Shown piece after piece: positions 6,585 to 9,768 of a stretch of 9,768 nucleotides of DNA; positions within the stretch are counted from its first letter, which is position 1; every line of letters starts with the position of its first letter. Both the position numbers and the translations under genes were made by a program. The notes beneath the pieces are model-generated. The model saw nothing but the letters and a program-made list of their open reading frames with translations. It had not been told where the DNA came from and did not search any database. The stretch spans positions 1 through 9,768 of the forward strand of contig JAJXTA010000053.1 in assembly GCA_021784265.1 (NCBI GenBank). Reading direction: 5' to 3'. This DNA is from a bacterium. GTDB taxonomy: Bacteria; Verrucomicrobiota; Verrucomicrobiia; Limisphaerales; J093.

Positions 6585-7669
6585 CGCCGGCCGTAGAAGG
6601 CGGCGATGGCGTCGCAGACACGGTCGGCGGCCTCCAGCGTCATCTCGCCATGAATGGGCAGGGAGAGGATGGCGTTCACCGCGGCGTCGGTGCGCGGCAG
6701 GGGGGGCACGTTGGGGAAACGTTGCGTCACCGCCGGCTGCCGGTGGTTGGGGACCGGGTAATGGATCCCAGTCTCGATCCCCTGCCCCTTGAGATACTGC
6801 TGGAGTTCGTCTCGCCGCTCGCACCGGACGACGTACATGTGATAGACCGCGCGGGCCCAGGGTCGCTCCACTGGCACGCGGACCACCCCCGCCAGCCGCT
6901 CGTGGTAGCGGGCGGCGATCTGGCGCCGGTTCGCATTGAACCGTTCCAGGTGCGCCAACATCACCCGCCCGATGGCGGCCTGGATCTCGTTGAAGCGAAT
7001 ATTGAAACCGGCCAGTTCGTGGTGATACTTGTCCTTGCGCCCGTGATTGCGCAGCATCCGCACGCGCTCGGCGGTCGCGGCATCGGACGTGACCAGGCAC
7101 CCGCCATCACCCAGGACGGTCAGGTTCTTGGACGGGAAAAAGCTGAAGGCCCCGAACGGAGCGATGCCGCCCACGGTTTTGCCTTTGTATTGGGCGCCCT
7201 GGGCTTGGGCGCAGTCCTCCAGCACCCAGAGATGGTGCTTGGCCGCCACCGCCAGCACGGGGTCCAGGTCCACCGGGTGACCATAGAGATGGACCGGGAT
7301 GATCCCCACGGTACGCGGGGTGATCAAGGCCTCCAGGTGGCTCACGTCCAGGCAGAAGCTCTCATCAATATCCACGAAGACCGGCCGCGCCCCGCAATGG
7401 ATCAGCGGCTCCATCGTCGGAAAAGCGGTGTGGGACGGCACCAGGACCTCGTCCCCGGCGCGCAAGCCCTGGGCCAGGTGCAGGACATAGACGATCATCG
7501 TCCAGGAGGAGCCAAGGATGGCCTGCGCCGCCCCGGCGTGCCGGGCCAGCTCCCCCTCGAACGCCTGGCACTCCTTACCCAGGATGTACTGGCCGGATTC
7601 GAGGGCGCGGAGCGCGGCCGCCTTGACCTCGTCGTCAACAAAGCAGCGGGAGAGGGGGATCTTTTGCAT
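6581..7669 (-). CDS. DegT/DnrJ/EryC1/StrS sugar aminotransferase (PLP)
   Basis: A 362-residue fold-type I PLP enzyme that transfers an amino group, usually from glutamate, to a keto nucleotide sugar. Family marks include IPLSR at the N-terminus, PSHTAFPT near residues 76-83, the PLP pyridine-binding D152 in LEDCAQAQGA, and the Schiff-base Lys K181 in SFFPSKNL. GFNIRFNEIQAAIG and GIETGIHYPVPNH are typical C-terminal family segments. The length is normal. Oddly, the PLP-phosphate loop, normally of the form GTxALxLAL, reads GSSWTMIVYVLHLA from residue 53 and is about three residues longer. I chose the ATG at 7669 because it gives the standard N-terminus; no Shine-Dalgarno is visible and the upstream frame has no homology. 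It follows the Gfo/Idh gene by 59 bp and overlaps the glycosyltransferase start. Substrate position (C3 or C4) is not determined; the oxidoreductase partner favours a 3-keto sugar. Confidence 0.92.
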   Translation of the reverse strand: MQKIPLSRCFVDDEVKAAALRALESGQYILGKECQAFEGELARHAGAAQAILGSSWTMIVYVLHLAQGLRAGDEVLVPSHTAFPTMEPLIHCGARPVFVDIDESFCLDVSHLEALITPRTVGIIPVHLYGHPVDLDPVLAVAAKHHLWVLEDCAQAQGAQYKGKTVGGIAPFGAFSFFPSKNLTVLGDGGCLVTSDAATAERVRMLRNHGRKDKYHHELAGFNIRFNEIQAAIGRVMLAHLERFNANRRQIAARYHERLAGVVRVPVERPWARAVYHMYVVRCERRDELQQYLKGQGIETGIHYPVPNHRQPAVTQRFPNVPPLPRTDAAVNAILSLPIHGEMTLEAADRVCDAIAAFYGRR

Positions 7670-7728
7670 AATCAGGTCGATAGCGGAGAGGAGGTTTGGT
7701 GGGCGCGGGGGAGGTGAGGCGACTCCGG

Positions 7729-8736
7729 TCACGCGGCAGCGGCTGGCGGCAGGGGGACCGTACGCCCCTGGGCGGCGGACTCGACCGCCGCCTCCAGCAC
7801 GCGGACGCTCTGGTAGCCGGCCCACCCGTCGGCCCCAGCGGCTTGGCGGGTCCGCAGAGACCCCAAAAAGGCCTGTACCTCCGCCAAGAGCGGCTCCACG
7901 GGCGCGCACTCGACTTGTTCAAAGGCGCCTTCGTTGGCCGTGAAGCCGCGTTCCTGGCGGACATGCCGATTGGCGAAGGTCTTAATCTTGTACTGGGCGA
8001 CATTAAAATCGCAGACCGCGCTCAGCTCGGTGCCGGTGAGAATCAACTCCCGGACCTTGCCCGGGTAGAAATAGTTGGTCTCCACCACGCCCCAGGCGTG
8101 TCCGCGCGGCGCCGCGTAGTCCAAGACCAGGACCGAGGCATCGTCGAACCCCGGCCCGCGTCCCAGAAAGTCCCGCATCCGCGCGGTGACGTGGGTCGGG
8201 ATGGCATCAAGGAGGAAGTTGAACAAATCGACGAAGTGGACCGCGTCGGCGAAGGTGATGCCGGAGTCCATCCGCGGGCGCTTGAAGCCACTGAAGTTGG
8301 CCCGCAACATCTGGAGCCGGCCAAACCGCCCCTGGTCAATCGCCTGTTTGAGCCACTGGCTGGCGGTGTCGAAGCGCAAGATGTGGCCGACCTGGAGCAG
8401 CCGGCGCCGCTGGGCCGCCAACGCGGCCAACTCGCGCGCCTCGGCCGAGCGGAGGGTAATGGGCTTCTCCACGAACACATCCTTATCGGCCGTCAGAAAC
8501 TCCTGGCAGAGAGGGAAATGGGTTTCGGCGGGCGTCACAATCACCACCGCCTCCGCCAGGGCGGCGAAGCGGCGGTAATCGGCGGCGAGGTGATCCGGCG
8601 CCAAGCCGGCTTTACGGGCAGCCTCCAGCGCCGCCGGCTGCGGGTCGGCGACGAATAATTCCACCGGCAACGAATTGAGCACGCGGAGGTGGTTGGCACC
8701 CCAGCGGCCCACCCCAAGCAGCAAGACTTTGGTCAT
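7729..8736 (-). CDS. Gfo/Idh/MocA family NAD(P)-dependent sugar oxidoreductase
   Basis: A 335-residue protein with an N-terminal Rossmann fold (VLLLGVGRWG, dinucleotide loop G8/G10/G13) and the family's catalytic EKP at 90-92 in DVFVEKPITL. A DAVHFVD segment sits where the family carries its substrate-binding Asp/His. The C-terminal half is the mixed alpha/beta substrate domain. Enzymes of this kind beside a DegT aminotransferase (WbpB with WbpE, NtdC with NtdA) oxidise a sugar hydroxyl to the ketone that the partner transaminates, so the two are likely a pair. It appears to be the first gene of the three-gene operon. The ATG at 8736 opens directly into the Rossmann strand; an in-frame ATG at 8760 adds eight residues and cannot be excluded, and neither has a clear ribosome binding site. 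The C-terminus ends in an Ala/Pro-rich tail. Substrate unknown. Confidence 0.9.
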   Translation of the reverse strand: MTKVLLLGVGRWGANHLRVLNSLPVELFVADPQPAALEAARKAGLAPDHLAADYRRFAALAEAVVIVTPAETHFPLCQEFLTADKDVFVEKPITLRSAEARELAALAAQRRRLLQVGHILRFDTASQWLKQAIDQGRFGRLQMLRANFSGFKRPRMDSGITFADAVHFVDLFNFLLDAIPTHVTARMRDFLGRGPGFDDASVLVLDYAAPRGHAWGVVETNYFYPGKVRELILTGTELSAVCDFNVAQYKIKTFANRHVRQERGFTANEGAFEQVECAPVEPLLAEVQAFLGSLRTRQAAGADGWAGYQSVRVLEAAVESAAQGRTVPLPPAAAA

Positions 8737-8831
8737 GGCGGTTGCGTTCAGACGCGGCATCCATCCCGACGCCCCGGCTCACCCGGCCCGGCGGGCGGGC
8801 GGGCGCCGTCGGCAGCGAGGGCCGGCGTCCC

Positions 8832-8867
8832 TTTATTTCCCCAAAAGGGGCGCGGGCTGCAAGTCAA
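8832..8867 (-). promoter_or_regulatory. Weak candidate promoter for the sugar operon
   Basis: On the minus strand TTGACT (8862-8867) and TTGCAG (8857-8862) resemble -35 hexamers, and AATAAA (8832-8837) resembles a -10 element, but the spacings are 24 and 19 bases, longer than the usual 16-18. This is the only A/T-containing patch in an otherwise very GC-rich leader of the Gfo/Idh gene. It also holds a small CCCC-AAAA-GGGG hairpin at 8839-8850. Confidence 0.2.
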
Positions 8868-8893
8868 AAGGCCGGGCCGGCGGCATTCGGGAG

Positions 8894-8922
8894 TTGACAA
8901 GGGGGCGCTGCTGCCTTACTTA
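8894..8922 (+). promoter_or_regulatory. Candidate sigma-70-type promoter of the small exported protein
   Basis: A perfect TTGACA (8894-8899) is followed after 17 bases by TACTTA (8917-8922), which keeps only the first T and A of the -10 consensus. The ATG lies 21 bases further on, so the leader would be short. The sequence turns AT-rich just here, which supports a promoter although the -10 match is poor. Confidence 0.45.
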
Positions 8923-8943
8923 AGCTGCACAAACGTTATCAAT

Positions 8944-9315
8944 ATGAAAAACTTAACGAAACCCATGTGTTACACTGCCGCCCTCAGCCTCCTCCTGGGC
9001 GGCGTTGGCCTCCTCACCCTCCCGGCTCGGGCGGCGGACGACCAGAGCGTCACGGGCGAGGTCGTGGACCTGATGTGCTACCTGGACCACGGCGGCAAGG
9101 GGGCCAAGCATTCCGGCTGCGCCGAGAAATGCATCAAGTCGGGCGGACCCGTGGGATTGCTGACCAAGGACGACCAGTTGTACCTGGTGATCGGACAGCA
9201 CAAGCCGATGAATGAAGAGCTTGCGACCCATGCCGCGAAGACGATCACCCTCAAAGGCAAGGTCGTGGAGCGCAACGGGATGAAGATGATCGAGAACGCC
9301 TCGATCCAGGAGTAG
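8944..9315 (+). CDS. Small exported protein with conserved Cys/His segment
   Basis: A 123-residue protein beginning MKNLTKPMCYTAALSLLLGG, a standard signal peptide with a likely cut after PARA at about residue 36. The mature part of about 87 residues opens with VTGEVVDLMCYLDHGG and continues with a KHSGCAEKCIKSGGPVGLL segment, then YLVIGQHKP and a final TITLKGKVVERNGMKMIENASIQE. The beta-rich pattern, with VTGEVVD at the start and GKVVERNG at the end, suggests a small OB-like barrel. Three Cys and two His within about 25 residues could bind a metal or form a disulfide. I recall similar hypothetical proteins in Verrucomicrobiota and Acidobacteriota, but know of no proven function. An in-frame ORF extends upstream to 8689, but it crosses the promoter region and has no sensible sequence, so the ATG at 8944 is preferred. 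There is no Shine-Dalgarno. Confidence 0.88.
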   Translation: MKNLTKPMCYTAALSLLLGGVGLLTLPARAADDQSVTGEVVDLMCYLDHGGKGAKHSGCAEKCIKSGGPVGLLTKDDQLYLVIGQHKPMNEELATHAAKTITLKGKVVERNGMKMIENASIQE

Positions 9316-9388
9316 CGCCCGCCGGAAAGCCGCGCTTCTAAGACGGTGGGCTTCCCTCCGCGGCGGCGGTGCTGCTAGGCTTGGGCGT

Positions 9389-9768
9389 ATGGAGTTTCTA
9401 CGCCAAGCCGGCCAGGAGCCGGAGTACGGGCATGTCTTGCTGAATCACCTCCCGCTGACGGGGTTGCTGGTGGCGGGGTTGGTGCTGGGCATGGGGGCAT
9501 TGGCGCGCCATCGCGGGACGGTGTTGGTAGGGCTGGTATTGGTGAGCGCGTGTGCTTTGACGGCGTGGCCAACCTATGTCCTGGGCGAGGCGGGGTTTGA
9601 TCGGGTGCTGTCGATGACGGACCGCGCGGGTGAGGCCTACCTCAAGCATCACCAGGCGTTGGCCGAGCGCTGGGTCTGGCTGTATTACGTCACCGCCGGG
9701 GCCGCTCTGGTCGCGCTCGGGGTGGCCTGGAAGTGGCCCCGGTCGATCCGGGTCTGCGCGGCGGAGAT
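9389..9768 (+). CDS. Putative DUF2231-like membrane protein, 3' end outside the window
   Basis: An open frame from the ATG at 9389 runs 126 codons to the window edge without a stop. It begins MEFLRQAGQEPEYGHVLLNH and then shows three hydrophobic segments at about residues 21-38, 43-60 and 96-114. Between the second and third lies a loop with WPTYVLGEAGFDRVLS and KHHQALAE. H15, H20, H87 and H88 are near membrane ends, and the overall pattern (His-Leu-Pro before helix 1, a Gly-Glu loop, His before the last helix) resembles DUF2231-type predicted membrane proteins, some of which occur near respiratory or cytochrome genes. This resemblance is from memory and weak. It starts 73 bp after the small exported protein in the same direction, so co-transcription is possible. 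Codon use matches the neighbouring genes. Confidence 0.6.
   Translation, partial: MEFLRQAGQEPEYGHVLLNHLPLTGLLVAGLVLGMGALARHRGTVLVGLVLVSACALTAWPTYVLGEAGFDRVLSMTDRAGEAYLKHHQALAERWVWLYYVTAGAALVALGVAWKWPRSIRVCAAE

Noticed and set aside
6585..7100. In-frame N-terminal extension of the glycosyltransferase into the aminotransferase gene
   Set aside because: The extension lies wholly inside the aminotransferase gene in another frame, has no GT features, and the GT2 fold begins right at the internal methionine at 6584.
7670..7909. In-frame 80-residue N-terminal extension of the aminotransferase
   Set aside because: It overlaps the 3' end of the oxidoreductase gene and gives Gly/Arg/Pro-rich sequence without homology; the family N-terminus starts at the ATG at 7669.
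5634..8658. Plus-strand open frames of 320-355 codons at 5634-6596, 6650-7717 and 7696-8658
   Set aside because: Each mirrors a well-supported minus-strand enzyme (GT2, aminotransferase, oxidoreductase) and shows no motif of its own.
8788..8802. GGGC-type tandem run (CGGGCGGGCGGGCG) in the divergent region
   Set aside because: Similar short runs occur in other GC-rich gaps of the window, and there are too few units to call a functional repeat or G-quadruplex with confidence.
8689..8943. In-frame upstream extension of the small exported protein
   Set aside because: It would bury the signal peptide inside the protein and run through the divergent promoter region; the translation is Arg/Gly/Pro-rich.
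9316..9388. Possible terminator between the small exported protein and the membrane protein
   Set aside because: Only short CCGCCG/CGGCGG pairing is possible, with no compact hairpin and no T-tract.

Overview
This high-GC window (roughly two-thirds G+C by eye) comes from a Gram-negative-type bacterium. Signal peptides, a DUF2231-like membrane protein, a small exported protein family that I associate with Verrucomicrobiota and relatives, mostly absent Shine-Dalgarno sequences, and one AT-rich leader in a GC-rich background all point loosely to Verrucomicrobiota. No marker gene is present, so the phylum call is tentative. I see no rRNA, tRNA, CRISPR array, transposase or phage gene.

Left part, minus strand, read from 5673 down to 200. 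A single-domain response regulator (5673-5218) sits 4 bp ahead of a large soluble hybrid histidine kinase with four PAS domains, a kinase core and a C-terminal receiver (5213-2430). After a 181-bp gap that can fold into two hairpins comes an exported six-hairpin-type glycoside hydrolase (2248-200), the only gene here with a strong ribosome binding site. The two signalling genes are almost certainly one operon. Whether they control the hydrolase is not shown by the sequence.

Middle part, minus strand, 8736 to 5850. Three genes run in the same direction: a Gfo/Idh/MocA NAD(P)-dependent sugar oxidoreductase, a DegT/DnrJ/EryC1/StrS PLP-dependent sugar aminotransferase, and a soluble DPM1-like GT2 glycosyltransferase whose ATG overlaps the aminotransferase stop by 4 bp. 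Together they fit oxidation of a nucleotide-sugar hydroxyl to a ketone, transamination to an amino sugar, and glycosyl transfer to a carrier or glycan. This would be part of a cell-surface polysaccharide or glycolipid pathway whose other genes lie outside the window or elsewhere.

Right part, plus strand. A divergent intergenic region (about 8737-8943) carries a perfect -35 hexamer ahead of a small exported Cys/His-containing protein (8944-9315). It is followed by the start of an integral membrane protein (9389 onward) that runs off the window.

Nothing here is a clear previously undescribed system. The points most worth a second look are the Cys/His motif of the small exported protein, the unusual PLP-phosphate loop of the aminotransferase, a 10-bp direct repeat at 23-bp spacing ahead of the two-component operon, and tandem hairpins ahead of the hydrolase.
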